64,000 nucleotides of DNA, taken from NCBI GenBank assembly GCA_035538795.1, contig DATLJS010000020.1:310001-374000 (forward strand). Reading direction: 5' to 3'. This DNA is from JAJZGK01 sp035538795 (GTDB taxonomy: Bacteria; Pseudomonadota; Alphaproteobacteria; Rhodospirillales; Magnetospirillaceae). Below the pieces are notes generated by a model, which saw only the letters and a program-made list of their open reading frames with translations, did not search any database and was not told the origin of the DNA. How positions within the stretch are numbered: position 1 is the first letter of the stretch; every line of letters begins with the position of its first letter. The position numbers and the translations under genes are program-made. This document shows, piece after piece, positions 1 through 8,426 of this stretch.

Positions 1-1
1 C

Positions 2-1000
2 ATCCGCAAGGGCCAATTCGAAATTTACGATCCCGCCTATCACAATGAAAAGCGGGTCGTCGCCACCCAGGACAGCTATGTCGGCGAAGGCCGCCGCGTC
101 GGCCCCGGCAACATGTCGGTTCTGCCGCGCCACCTGTCGGGCGTGGTGGTTTCGGTGAATTACGGCAACGTTCTTGCGCAGACCCTGCCCGAGAACATCC
201 ACCTGTTCGACGAATTCGTCGTGGTGACCACGCACGAAGATACCGAAACCCAAGACATCGCCAGAAAATACGGCGCCAAGCTGGTGCTGTCGAATCGCTG
301 TTACGACGACGACCATGTGTTCAACAAGGGCCGCATGCTCAACGACGGTCTGGCCGCCCTGGAACGCCCCGACTGGGTGGTGTTCACCGACGCCGACGTT
401 TTCATCAACGCCGGCCTGCGCGCCTTCGTGCTGAACCACGCCCTCAACCCCGGCTGCCTCTATTACACTCGCCGCCGAGAACTGGGTTCGGTGGAAAATC
501 AGCCTACATGGATGAACGCCCAGCCCAACGGCTATTTTCAACTGTTCAACCCCAAGGCCGCAGCCATCCGCGAACGCTGGCCCAAACTGGTCTCGGAAAA
601 TTTCTGTTCAGCCGGCAGCGTGGATTCCTGGTTCAACCAGCAATGGCCTGGAAACAAGATGGTGGCAGTGGATGAAATCGGCGTCACCCATCTATCCAGC
701 GACAGCTATACCCAGAACTGGAACGGCAAGAAGAGTCTGATCGGCAAATGGGTGCAGTTCGGCATCTATACCAGCCATCAGGGTTTCACGGCTATCATGC
801 CGCTGAATGGACTTCCACCGGAGCTGAAGCTGACCGACACCCTGTACGGCGAAAGCATCACCATCAAGGAAAACACCATCGGCGAGCATCTCTATCTCGG
901 TCCGGCCGGCCTGTACTTCGAAGGCAAGGAACTGGGGTGGCGGCATATCCATGTCGCCTGCCGCCTGACCGAAGACCTGATTCCGACCGAAACGGCGTAG
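2..1000 (+). CDS. glycosyltransferase-like protein (5' end outside window)
   Basis: The reading frame is open from base 2, so the gene begins upstream of the window; the ATG at 113 is probably internal, because the preceding 37 codons read as ordinary protein. The visible part has a GT-A-like arrangement: a strand-rich start (VVVSVNYGN), a KGRMLNDGL segment and a DXD-type metal/nucleotide-sugar motif in VVFTDADVFI near residue 135 of the visible frame. No membrane segment is visible. It ends 42 bases before the convergent mtrB-like gene. The family call rests on these motifs only, and donor and acceptor are unknown. Confidence 0.55.
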   Translation: MRKGQFEIYDPAYHNEKRVVATQDSYVGEGRRVGPGNMSVLPRHLSGVVVSVNYGNVLAQTLPENIHLFDEFVVVTTHEDTETQDIARKYGAKLVLSNRCYDDDHVFNKGRMLNDGLAALERPDWVVFTDADVFINAGLRAFVLNHALNPGCLYYTRRRELGSVENQPTWMNAQPNGYFQLFNPKAAAIRERWPKLVSENFCSAGSVDSWFNQQWPGNKMVAVDEIGVTHLSSDSYTQNWNGKKSLIGKWVQFGIYTSHQGFTAIMPLNGLPPELKLTDTLYGESITIKENTIGEHLYLGPAGLYFEGKELGWRHIHVACRLTEDLIPTETA

Positions 1001-1007
1001 CAAGGAC

Positions 1008-1034
1008 GGCGGCCCCGGCACCGCCGGAGCCGCC
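1008..1034. terminator. possible GC-rich hairpin between convergent genes
   Basis: A 6-bp perfect stem (GGCGGC at 1008-1013, GCCGCC at 1029-1034) sits in the 42-base gap between the convergent glycosyltransferase-like and mtrB-like genes. There is no T-run on either side, so termination is only suggested by position. Confidence 0.3.
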
Positions 1035-1042
1035 GCGCCCGC

Positions 1043-3259
1043 CTACCAGGACATCCGCAGGGTGGCGATCAGCGCCTTGATCGAATAGCTGCCGTTACCG
1101 TCGTTGGAGACCACCGCCGTCGCCGTCTGGTTGGTGGTGGAAGACGCCAATTCGGTGGTCAGGTAATCGTCGTTCAGATAACGCTGCCAGATGCCGGTCA
1201 GGCCCAGATAAAGATTGTCCTCCATCTCGTATTCGCCGCTCAGCTTCAGGATGTTGGTGATGCTGCGCGCCGTCGGCAGGCTGACCGCCGTGTTGGCCGC
1301 CCCGGTCGAGGTGCCGTAGGACCAACTGGCTTCGTCGAAAGCGGTGTTGCCGAAGGACAAGGTGTTTTCGGCCGAGAAGGTCAGGCGGTCCGTGGGCTTC
1401 CACTGGGTGCTGGCCCCGATGGTATGGACCTCGTCGCGGTTCCCCAGGCTCCAGGCGGTGCCGTTGACCGTACTGGTGCTGTTCCATTCCATCATGTTGG
1501 TGAAGTTCATTTCATAGTTATAGAACAGGTTTCCGGTCAGCCCCGGCATGATGGTGAAGTTCACATCCGGCCCCACCGACATCATGCGGTTCCCGGTCAC
1601 TCCGAAATAGGTCGTGGGATAATTGTCCATGGTGTAGCGTAGCGTGCCGCCCAAAGACCAATCGCTGCCCCGTCCCCAGGTCAGGTTGTCCTTCACCTCG
1701 TCGCGAACGCGGGCGGCGTAATTGTATTGGCTCAGGCGGCTTTCGCCGGTCACCGAGCGGGCCATGGCCAGCCAGCCGCCGTTGCCGGAATAGTCGGTGG
1801 CGGCGCGGATACCGTGGCTCACGCCGATGCTGTTGGTCAATTCAGGCGTGAAGGTGGTTCGCACCTGAGCGCCCAGGGTGTTTTCCTGATTGCGGCCGGT
1901 GACCGAATAGGTCCGCTGACGGTCGTCGAAGGTATAGTCCAACGTGATCTTGGTGGATTTGGCGGCACGGTATCCGGCCTCCAGATTGGCTTTCTGGAAC
2001 AGGAAGGAATAAGGGGCCGAGGTGGTGGTCTGAAACGTCTGGGTGCCGTCGGCGCGATAGCTGCGGGTGCGGTAGCTGTCGCTTAGATTGTCGCGGTCGT
2101 CGACGCTGTAGCTTGCTTTGAAGTTCCAGTCCGCCCAGGGACGGCTGGTCAACACGGCATTGGCATACATGTTCTGGATTGTGCCGTCGAAGGAATTGGC
2201 GCTGACCCCCGGCGTGGCGGCATTGGCGGCATCGTAATACCGGGCCGTATAGGCGGCGTCCTGAAGCTGGAGGCCGTAACGGGTGTTGACCGCCAGATGC
2301 GTGCGCTCGGTCAGGTTATAGCCGAACATGCCCTTCAGCTGATGCTCCATGTTACTGGGGGCCAGGGAATATTCCGAGCGGGTGTAGGTGCCGTGGACGG
2401 TGCCGGAAAACGGCGACATGACGTCGTATTCCGACATGTTGTTGCGGAAGCTGGAGAAGACGTAGCTCAACTCCGCCTGGAATTTCTGCGTGGTATAGGC
2501 GCCGCTCAGAGTCACGCGGTCGGTATCGTAATCCTCCGGTTCGGGAAAGCTGGCGAAACTGCTGTTGGCCATGAACAGCATGCTGTTGATCTTGGTGCCT
2601 TGCTTGTGTTCGTGCTCGACCTTGCTGGACAAGATCCAATCCTCAAGGCCGGAATAGCTGGTCTTGCCCTCGAAACGATCGCGGCGGGTGCCGACGCCGA
2701 TGGTGGCCAGATGACTGTTGACCAGCGCCGAGCCGGTGGCGGCGGAAGCCGTGGTGCTGACCGAGCGGGGCGTCAGACCGTTTTGCAGGTTGCCGCTGCT
2801 GTCGAACAGGGTCTGGTAATTGTTGCTCTGGCTGTAAGGCACGCCGTCGTACGAGAAACTGGCACCCCACAATCCCTGCTCGCCGGTTTTCATGGACAGG
2901 CTGGCCGACGGAGCCAAAGCGTGACTCGTGAAATCCAGCCCGTCGCCTTCCAGAACGGCATAGTGGGTGTCGTGCGGGTCTTCGACCGAGCGGTATTGCA
3001 GGCGGAAGGTGCCGGTGGTGAAACCGCCCGCTTTGTTCAGCCCGTCATAACGCCCGAACAAGGCGGAATCCCCACTCACGCCGCCATACCCCACCGAGAA
3101 CTCGTTAACCGTCACCCCCTTGGGCTTGGCCGGAGTTTCGGACGGACTTGGGGCGGCGGCGCCATCGATGTCGAAATCATCGGCCCGCGCCTCGCCGCAG
3201 AGCGGCGAGACGAGGCAACTGGTGGTCAGCACCAGCAGGCGGACTCTCCTCTTCATCAT
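1043..3259 (-). CDS. mtrB: MtrB/PioB-family outer-membrane beta-barrel
   Basis: Predicted outer-membrane porin that sheathes a decahaem cytochrome to carry electrons across the outer membrane, as in Mtr/Pio/Mto systems. The chosen start is the ATG at 3259, preceded by GGGGGATGTG, giving 738 residues; the frame stays open upstream but that part overlaps the decahaem gene. A signal peptide ends near ADDF. The body is made of alternating amphipathic strands rich in Y, T, N and W, and the protein ends in an aromatic residue (LRMSW), as barrel proteins do. The gene follows the decahaem gene by 11 bases, the usual mtrA-mtrB pairing. The only cysteines are in the signal peptide, so the N-terminal CXXC of gammaproteobacterial MtrB is missing. 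Family call is firm from context and architecture. Confidence 0.82.
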   Translation of the reverse strand: MMKRRVRLLVLTTSCLVSPLCGEARADDFDIDGAAAPSPSETPAKPKGVTVNEFSVGYGGVSGDSALFGRYDGLNKAGGFTTGTFRLQYRSVEDPHDTHYAVLEGDGLDFTSHALAPSASLSMKTGEQGLWGASFSYDGVPYSQSNNYQTLFDSSGNLQNGLTPRSVSTTASAATGSALVNSHLATIGVGTRRDRFEGKTSYSGLEDWILSSKVEHEHKQGTKINSMLFMANSSFASFPEPEDYDTDRVTLSGAYTTQKFQAELSYVFSSFRNNMSEYDVMSPFSGTVHGTYTRSEYSLAPSNMEHQLKGMFGYNLTERTHLAVNTRYGLQLQDAAYTARYYDAANAATPGVSANSFDGTIQNMYANAVLTSRPWADWNFKASYSVDDRDNLSDSYRTRSYRADGTQTFQTTTSAPYSFLFQKANLEAGYRAAKSTKITLDYTFDDRQRTYSVTGRNQENTLGAQVRTTFTPELTNSIGVSHGIRAATDYSGNGGWLAMARSVTGESRLSQYNYAARVRDEVKDNLTWGRGSDWSLGGTLRYTMDNYPTTYFGVTGNRMMSVGPDVNFTIMPGLTGNLFYNYEMNFTNMMEWNSTSTVNGTAWSLGNRDEVHTIGASTQWKPTDRLTFSAENTLSFGNTAFDEASWSYGTSTGAANTAVSLPTARSITNILKLSGEYEMEDNLYLGLTGIWQRYLNDDYLTTELASSTTNQTATAVVSNDGNGSYSIKALIATLRMSW

Positions 3260-3270
3260 CACATCCCCCA

Positions 3271-4335
3271 TCAATGTGTCAGTTCGTTGCCCGAGGGCGA
3301 ATTGGAGCCGTGGACCTTGGAATGGCAATTGGCGCATCCCTGCCCGAGAAGCAGGTTGTAGCTTCCCCGCCCGCTGCCCCCCGGCAGCTGCAAAGCGCCC
3401 GAAACCATGCCCTCGTGGCTGGAGCGGCTGGACTGGTGGCAGGTCTGGCACAGGAAGGGCTCGCGCAGCTTCAGCAGATGCGACTGGGTCGAGCCGTGGG
3501 ATTGGTGGCAGGTGCTGCAATCCTCGCGGACCGGCTCGTGCTCCCACAGATACGGCCCCCGCTGTTCGGCGTGGCAGCCATAGCAGGTCTCGTTAAGGGT
3601 GAATTCCTTCAGCAGCTTGTCGGTGGGGGAGCCGTGGGGGTTGTGGCAATCGCTGCAGGCCACCTTGCCCTCGCGGATGGGGTGATGGGACACCAGATAG
3701 CTTTCCGCCCGCTGCTCGGCGTGGCAGCCGAAGCAGATTTCCGGCTGGGTCTTCTTGGACAGCACCGGATCCTTGACGGCATGGGCGGCGTGGCAATCGC
3801 TGCAGACGACGTCGTTGGCCTGATGCTGGCTGCCAGGCCAATTGATATGCTGGCCGCCGGCATGGCAACCGGCGCAAATCTTGTTGCGCTCTTCAGGCGA
3901 GGAGATGAATTCACCTTTGAACACCACGGCCACCGGCGGGCGCTTTTGCCCTTTGGCCACGGTGGCGTTGCTGTGCTCCAGGCTGGGACCGTGACAGCTC
4001 TCGCAGGAATGCTTGCCCTCCCCGAACGGCGTGCGGGCATCGCCCTTCACTCCATGGGGCGTGACCAGGATCGCCTTGGTATGCGTGTCGTCGTGACACT
4101 TGAGACAGGTCTTGGTGCTTTCCGTCCATTGCTCAAGCCTGGCGGCGGGAACCGGCGGAGCCGGTTCCTCGTCGGGCGGCAATTCCGCCGATTGCTGCGG
4201 ACCGGCCACGCCGGCCTTGGGCAGACTCCAATTGACCGGAGGCGAGAAGGTCATGAGATTTTCCGCTGCCTGGACTTCTCCCCAGAAGCCCAACAGCAGG
4301 CTGGCCAGCAGCCAGCACGAAAGCCTGATTTTCAT
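3271..4335 (-). CDS. mtrA: decahaem c-type cytochrome, MtrA/PioA/DmsE family
   Basis: Periplasmic decahaem cytochrome predicted to plug the barrel encoded downstream and form a wire across the outer membrane. It has 354 residues with a Sec signal peptide (cleavage near VQAAEN) and ten CXXCH motifs in order: CLKCH, CESCH, CAGCH, CSDCH, CFGCH, CSDCH, CYGCH, CSTCH, CQTCH and CANCH. The spacing and the repeated CHAEQRG and CHNPHGS phrases match the MtrA/DmsE family, whose members are about 320-350 residues. There is no long N-terminal extension such as that of PioA. It lies 13 bases downstream of the EB_dh-like gene and 11 bases upstream of mtrB. Direction of electron flow (Fe(II) oxidation or metal/other acceptor reduction) cannot be read from sequence. 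Confidence 0.9.
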   Translation of the reverse strand: MKIRLSCWLLASLLLGFWGEVQAAENLMTFSPPVNWSLPKAGVAGPQQSAELPPDEEPAPPVPAARLEQWTESTKTCLKCHDDTHTKAILVTPHGVKGDARTPFGEGKHSCESCHGPSLEHSNATVAKGQKRPPVAVVFKGEFISSPEERNKICAGCHAGGQHINWPGSQHQANDVVCSDCHAAHAVKDPVLSKKTQPEICFGCHAEQRAESYLVSHHPIREGKVACSDCHNPHGSPTDKLLKEFTLNETCYGCHAEQRGPYLWEHEPVREDCSTCHQSHGSTQSHLLKLREPFLCQTCHQSSRSSHEGMVSGALQLPGGSGRGSYNLLLGQGCANCHSKVHGSNSPSGNELTH

Positions 4336-4348
4336 CCCCCTGGCCGCC

Positions 4349-5293
4349 TTACTGCTTGGCCGCCACGAAATCAGCCTGCCCCTCGCCGAGGGCCATGGTG
4401 AATTCGTAGGAGACGTGGTGGAAACGCTTGGCGGAATGGCCCAGATGGATGCCGAAACCCACCGTGTAGATCTTGCCCGGCAGCAAGGCGTGATAAGGTG
4501 CGGGCGCGCTCAGCGGGCGGCTCATGATGACGCTCCACTGTCCGCCGGCCTGATTGGCCTCGACCTTCACCGGGCTGGGCTTGACCTCTTCGCGCTTGTC
4601 GAAGACAAGGCCGCTCGCGACCTGAGCCGGAGCGCCGGAATTCAGCTTGGCCTGCCACCATTCCTGGGAATAGCCGGACTCGGTCAGCTTGGCCAATTCG
4701 TCGGGGGCCTTCAGCACGTCGCCGCCGCCTTGGCGCGACATCTTGGCCCGGGTCTTCAGAAGGTATTTTCCCCGGTCGCTGCCGTTGGCGGCGGGCATCG
4801 AGGCGCTGTCCTCATGGCAACTGGCCCAACAGCCGGCGCGCACGCCTTCGGGCACTGCCGGATCATTGAAGATCATCGCCACCTTGGTGGCGAACTGGGA
4901 ATCCATCTTGGCGTCGGGTGCCGCCGGTTCCTTGAAATCGATGCGGACGTACAGATTGGCGTCGTCATAGGCGAACTTCACCGTGCTGACCACATAGCCA
5001 GGAAAGCCGGGGATAGGCGACGGTTCGGCTTTCTTGCCTGAAACCAGCAATTCGCCCTGGCGTTTTTCCTCGCCGCGATGACATTGGGCGCAGTTCTGCC
5101 CCTGCTTGAACTTGCCGGCTGCACTGTGATCGGCCTCGGTCAGATTCCATTCCCACGAGGTCTGACCGGGATAAAGCAGAACCACTTCCTTACCCTGAAC
5201 CTTGTTCCAATCCACCGCCCAGGCCGGCACGGCAAAGCTCAGACCGGCGGCGAGAACGACGGCGCCAAACATGCAGTTAAGTCTTATTATCAT
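4349..5293 (-). CDS. ethylbenzene-dehydrogenase-type haem protein
   Basis: Predicted exported haem protein of 314 residues. After a signal peptide (cleavage near AWAVD) there is one canonical haem c motif (CAQCH, about residue 73) and a second, unusual CX3CH motif (CWASCH, about residue 158). The remainder resembles the haem-b-binding gamma-subunit fold of DMSO-reductase type II enzymes (EB_dh domain): a strand-rich beta sandwich with LYVRIDFKEP and a C-terminal LGHSAKRFHHVSYEF segment. No molybdopterin catalytic subunit lies nearby, so it is more likely an electron carrier or sensor in the MtrAB pathway than an enzyme subunit. The ATG at 5293 has GGAG 9 bases upstream. Confidence 0.68.
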   Translation of the reverse strand: MIIRLNCMFGAVVLAAGLSFAVPAWAVDWNKVQGKEVVLLYPGQTSWEWNLTEADHSAAGKFKQGQNCAQCHRGEEKRQGELLVSGKKAEPSPIPGFPGYVVSTVKFAYDDANLYVRIDFKEPAAPDAKMDSQFATKVAMIFNDPAVPEGVRAGCWASCHEDSASMPAANGSDRGKYLLKTRAKMSRQGGGDVLKAPDELAKLTESGYSQEWWQAKLNSGAPAQVASGLVFDKREEVKPSPVKVEANQAGGQWSVIMSRPLSAPAPYHALLPGKIYTVGFGIHLGHSAKRFHHVSYEFTMALGEGQADFVAAKQ

Positions 5294-5355
5294 TAATCAG
5301 GCTCCAAAGCGGATTGACAGCCCCCTTCGGCAGGAAGGACGGCCAGTTCAGGGTT

Positions 5356-7314
5356 TCAGGAACGGAGAAGACGGCGCTTGCGCCACCAGGAGAAGGGAGC
5401 CGAGGACAGGTGCTGCAACAGGAAGGCCGCGGCCAGAACCGCCAGCAGCACATGTCCGGCCGCCACCGGCACCAGTCCCGACAGCCCCCACAGCCGGTCC
5501 GGCAGCAAGCCCGGCCATAAAAAAATCAGGCCGGTCAGCAACATCAGCGGCATCAGCAGAAACATGGTCACGCCATCGACATTCAACCGCCAACGGCGGC
5601 GGAAGACGATGGTCAGCCCCAAAAACAGGAGATAGAAACCGCCCACGCCCAGACCGCTCCATTTGTGCAGCTTGTAGCCCCACTCAAAAGACAACGGCAG
5701 CAGACGGGGAAAATGCAAGGCAAGGCCGGTAATCAGCAGCAGCGCCATCAGCACGGCGTTGACGCGATGCCACCAACGGAAGCCGAAACCCATCGAGCGG
5801 CTGCGGCGCAACGCCCTGTCCCGGTCGGCGGCCAGACGCCCGGCCGCGTCCGGCCCCAGGGCATGCGCCAGCACCGCCGCCGTCAGGGCCGCGCATTGGC
5901 CGCAGCCGGTGCCGGCGCGGGTCTTGGCGCAGACCTGCTCCAGGCTGGTCAATCCGTCCTGCCGCACCGCCGCCAGAATGGCGCCCTTGGTCACGCCGTT
6001 GCAGTGGCAAACCATGGCTTCGTCGGGCAATGCCGCCGCATCCAAACCGCCGGACAGATCGATCCAGCCCCGGCAGGAGCAGGCATGGCCGCAATCCTTG
6101 GGACAAAGGTGGCTGACGTCGGCTCCGTCGACCATCCATTGCCACAATTGGGCGCTGTCGCGGACATCACCGTACAGCATGGCTCCGACGATACGGCCGT
6201 CCCGCAACACCAGCTTTTTGTAGACGCTTTCGTCCGGAGCCAGATAGACCAGTTCGTGATCGTCGTCGTTGGCCGGCTCGGTCAACCCCGCCGAGAACAG
6301 GTCGATACCGGGAATTTTCAGCTTGGCCGACAGATCGGGCGGCACGAACAATCGCTCTGCCTCGCCGTCGGCCAGATGATGGGCGCAGACGCGGGCCATA
6401 TCACGCACCGGCATCACCAGCCCGTAGCACTGGCCGGCATGTTCGACGCATTCGCCGACAGCGAAGATGGAGGGATCGGACGTGCGCATATCGCCGCCCA
6501 CCAAGATACCCCGCCCCACCGCCAACCCGGCGTCTTCCGCCAACCGGGCGTTGGGGCGGATGCCTACCGCCACCACCACCAGATCGGCCTCGATGCGCCG
6601 CCCGTCGGCCAACCTCACCGAGGCGGCCTTTCCGTTCCCCTCGATGCCCGCCGCCTGACTGCCGGTGATGAAGGTGATGCCCCGGCCTTCGAGATCACGG
6701 CGCAGCAAACCGGCGGCCTGACTGTCCAATTGGCGCTCCATCAGGCAATCCATCATATGGACGACGCTGACCGTCATACCTTGGCGCTTGAGTCCCCAGG
6801 CGGCTTCCAGCCCCAGGATACCGCCGCCGATGACCACCGCCCGACCGCCTTTCTCCGCCGCCGCCAGCATGGTCCGGACGTCGGCGATGGAGCGAAAACC
6901 GCAAACGCCCGCTAAGTCCATGCCAGGAATCGGCGGCAAAACCGGCTGGGCGCCGGTGGCTAGAATCAAATGATCCCAGGGCGTTTCGAAACCGTCGCGG
7001 GTCAGCAACACCCGGCGCCGACGGTCGATGGCCGTCACCGGATCGCCCAGGCGCAGATCGATTCCCCGCTCGACATACCAATCGGGCGGATGAGTGACGA
7101 TGTCGGGCAGCCCCTTGTCTCCGGCCAGAACCGAGGACAGCAGAATGCGATTATAACCGCCATGGGGCTCGTCGCCGATCACCGTGATGCGATGCCGCCC
7201 GCCTGATTGGGCGCACAGTTCCTCGATCACCGCCACCGAGGCCATGCCGTTGCCGACGACCACCAGACGACTGGCAGGCTGAAGGGCGGGCTGCCGTTGT
7301 GTCGAAGCGGTCAT
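5356..7314 (-). CDS. NirB-like FAD/NAD(P)H/[2Fe-2S] protein fused to membrane cytochrome b
   Basis: A 652-residue fusion. Residues 1-390 are a pyridine-nucleotide-disulfide oxidoreductase fold closely similar to the N-terminus of the NirB at 29774-32224: FAD motif VVVGNGMAS, NAD(P) motif VVIGGGILGLEA and the shared VHMMDCLMERQLD phrase. CPKDCGHACSC follows, then a BFD-like [2Fe-2S] domain (CHCNGV near 434 and GCGQC near 468). The sirohaem domain of NirB is absent. In its place is a four-helix membrane domain from about 508 to 645 with paired histidines (WWHRVN, LALHF, YKLHKW, AAGHVL, LQHLS), as in b561-type cytochromes. Its start overlaps the heptahaem stop by 4 bases (ATGA). It probably couples NAD(P)H to the membrane or periplasmic haem chain; the direction is unknown. 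Confidence 0.8.
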   Translation of the reverse strand: MTASTQRQPALQPASRLVVVGNGMASVAVIEELCAQSGGRHRITVIGDEPHGGYNRILLSSVLAGDKGLPDIVTHPPDWYVERGIDLRLGDPVTAIDRRRRVLLTRDGFETPWDHLILATGAQPVLPPIPGMDLAGVCGFRSIADVRTMLAAAEKGGRAVVIGGGILGLEAAWGLKRQGMTVSVVHMMDCLMERQLDSQAAGLLRRDLEGRGITFITGSQAAGIEGNGKAASVRLADGRRIEADLVVVAVGIRPNARLAEDAGLAVGRGILVGGDMRTSDPSIFAVGECVEHAGQCYGLVMPVRDMARVCAHHLADGEAERLFVPPDLSAKLKIPGIDLFSAGLTEPANDDDHELVYLAPDESVYKKLVLRDGRIVGAMLYGDVRDSAQLWQWMVDGADVSHLCPKDCGHACSCRGWIDLSGGLDAAALPDEAMVCHCNGVTKGAILAAVRQDGLTSLEQVCAKTRAGTGCGQCAALTAAVLAHALGPDAAGRLAADRDRALRRSRSMGFGFRWWHRVNAVLMALLLITGLALHFPRLLPLSFEWGYKLHKWSGLGVGGFYLLFLGLTIVFRRRWRLNVDGVTMFLLMPLMLLTGLIFLWPGLLPDRLWGLSGLVPVAAGHVLLAVLAAAFLLQHLSSAPFSWWRKRRLLRS

Positions 7315-8300
7315 GACGGTTCTCCCTTGCCTTTACGGCGGCGCAGAAAGACGCGCACAGCCAAACCGGCTGCCGTCAGTCCCAGAATTCCCGCCCCAGC
7401 CCAATCAAGCCAACGGTTGCGGTTGGCCCCCACCACATAGATTTCATTCAGCAGCGGCGCGTTGACGAAGCCGCCCCAGCCGGTATCGCCGTCGCGCATC
7501 CGCGCCTTGTAAAGGCGCATGCCCAGTTGGGTGCCTTCGCCATGGCAAGCCTCGCACGAGCGCAGCGCCTTGTCCTTGCCCTGAACCTCGTGGGACAGAC
7601 TGCCGGCGTCGGCCGTCGGCGAATGGCAGTCGATGCAGCGGGCCTGTTCCAGATGCAGCGCCATCTCCGGCAGCCAGGAATGGGCCTTCGCCATGTCGGG
7701 GCGCTTGGAGCCCGGCTTCATCAAATCGAGATAAGGCTTGTCGTTATCGTGGCATGTCAGGCAAACGCCGTTATCCTGGACAGCTGCCGCCTTGGCCGAC
7801 GGCAGTTTCGAGCCCTTTTTCATAGTGTGGGAATCGTGGCACGACAGGCAGGTGAAGCGTTCGCTATGCCCCTTGAAATGCGTGCTAGCCTTGAATTCCG
7901 GCATGATGGTCTTGGCCGGCGCCTGATGGCAGGTAACGCAATCCTTGATCTGCTTTTTGGCGTTGGGCAGATGGGGATAGGGCACATAAGGCTCGCCGTG
8001 GCAATCCTTGCAGGCCATCTTGCCGTGGTCGGACTGCTCGAAATGGTCCTGGGGAACGGTCAGCTTGGCCAGCAGCGCCAGATCCATGCCCTGACGGGGC
8101 GGATGCTCCACTCCCCGCTGGCTATGGCACGACAGACAATCGGCGTTCCAGGTCTTGATCTTGGCCGGCAGATCGGGGTCGATCTCGCCGGCGTCAAAAT
8201 CGTCGTCACCGGCCCAAGCGGCTCCCGAGCCCAATGACAGCAGAACCACCAAAGCCAGAACCGGAAACAGCCCCCAAAGCCCCATACCCCGATATGTCAC
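7311..8300 (-). CDS. membrane-anchored heptahaem c-type cytochrome
   Basis: Seven CXXCH motifs are visible (CLSCH, CKDCH, CVTCH, CLSCH, CLTCH, CIDCH, CEACH) between an N-terminal signal peptide and a C-terminal membrane helix (about WLDWAGAGILGLTAAGLAV) with a basic tail, so the haems face the periplasm and the protein stays on the inner membrane. I prefer the GTG start at 8300 (329 residues): it adds an Arg to the signal peptide and follows a G-rich stretch. The ATG at 8285 is the alternative. It is the first gene of the operon and overlaps the flavoprotein-cytochrome b gene by 4 bases. A role as the periplasmic relay between that protein and the decahaem cytochrome is inference. Confidence 0.8.
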   Translation of the reverse strand: MTYRGMGLWGLFPVLALVVLLSLGSGAAWAGDDDFDAGEIDPDLPAKIKTWNADCLSCHSQRGVEHPPRQGMDLALLAKLTVPQDHFEQSDHGKMACKDCHGEPYVPYPHLPNAKKQIKDCVTCHQAPAKTIMPEFKASTHFKGHSERFTCLSCHDSHTMKKGSKLPSAKAAAVQDNGVCLTCHDNDKPYLDLMKPGSKRPDMAKAHSWLPEMALHLEQARCIDCHSPTADAGSLSHEVQGKDKALRSCEACHGEGTQLGMRLYKARMRDGDTGWGGFVNAPLLNEIYVVGANRNRWLDWAGAGILGLTAAGLAVRVFLRRRKGKGEPS

Positions 8301-8358
8301 CCCACGCCCCTTTCCCCGAGTGGCGGAATTGCCCTTACAGGAATCGGGACTTAGCACG

Positions 8359-8400
8359 AATGAGAATCATTTGCAATTGCGGTTGCGAACAAATTCTCAT
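8359..8400 (-). promoter_or_regulatory. two facing Fur-like boxes upstream of the multihaem operon
   Basis: On the plus strand ATGAGAATCATTTGCAA starts at 8360. Read on the minus strand from 8400, ATGAGAATTTGTTCGCAA is almost the same sequence. Each resembles the Fur consensus (TGAGAATnATTCGCAA type), and both match the site at 22813-22832. They lie 59-100 bases upstream of the heptahaem start. Iron-dependent control by Fur (or an Irr/Mur-like relative) is the likely reading. Confidence 0.6.
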
Positions 8401-8426
8401 CGATCGTCAGGATGAAGCGGAGATGT

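Noticed and set aside
3260..3547. Longer start for the mtrB-like gene (96 extra codons)
   Set aside because: This part lies inside the decahaem gene in another frame, reads as Arg/Pro-rich noise, and the ATG at 3259 has both a ribosome site and a signal peptide.
4349..5293. Gamma subunit of a molybdenum dehydrogenase (ethylbenzene, chlorate or selenate type)
   Set aside because: No molybdopterin alpha subunit, iron-sulfur beta subunit or chaperone gene lies near it; its neighbours are multihaem cytochromes.
5356..7314. Assimilatory nitrite reductase (second NirB)
   Set aside because: The sirohaem and [4Fe-4S] cysteines of NirB (CX5C and CX3C) are missing and are replaced by membrane helices with paired histidines.
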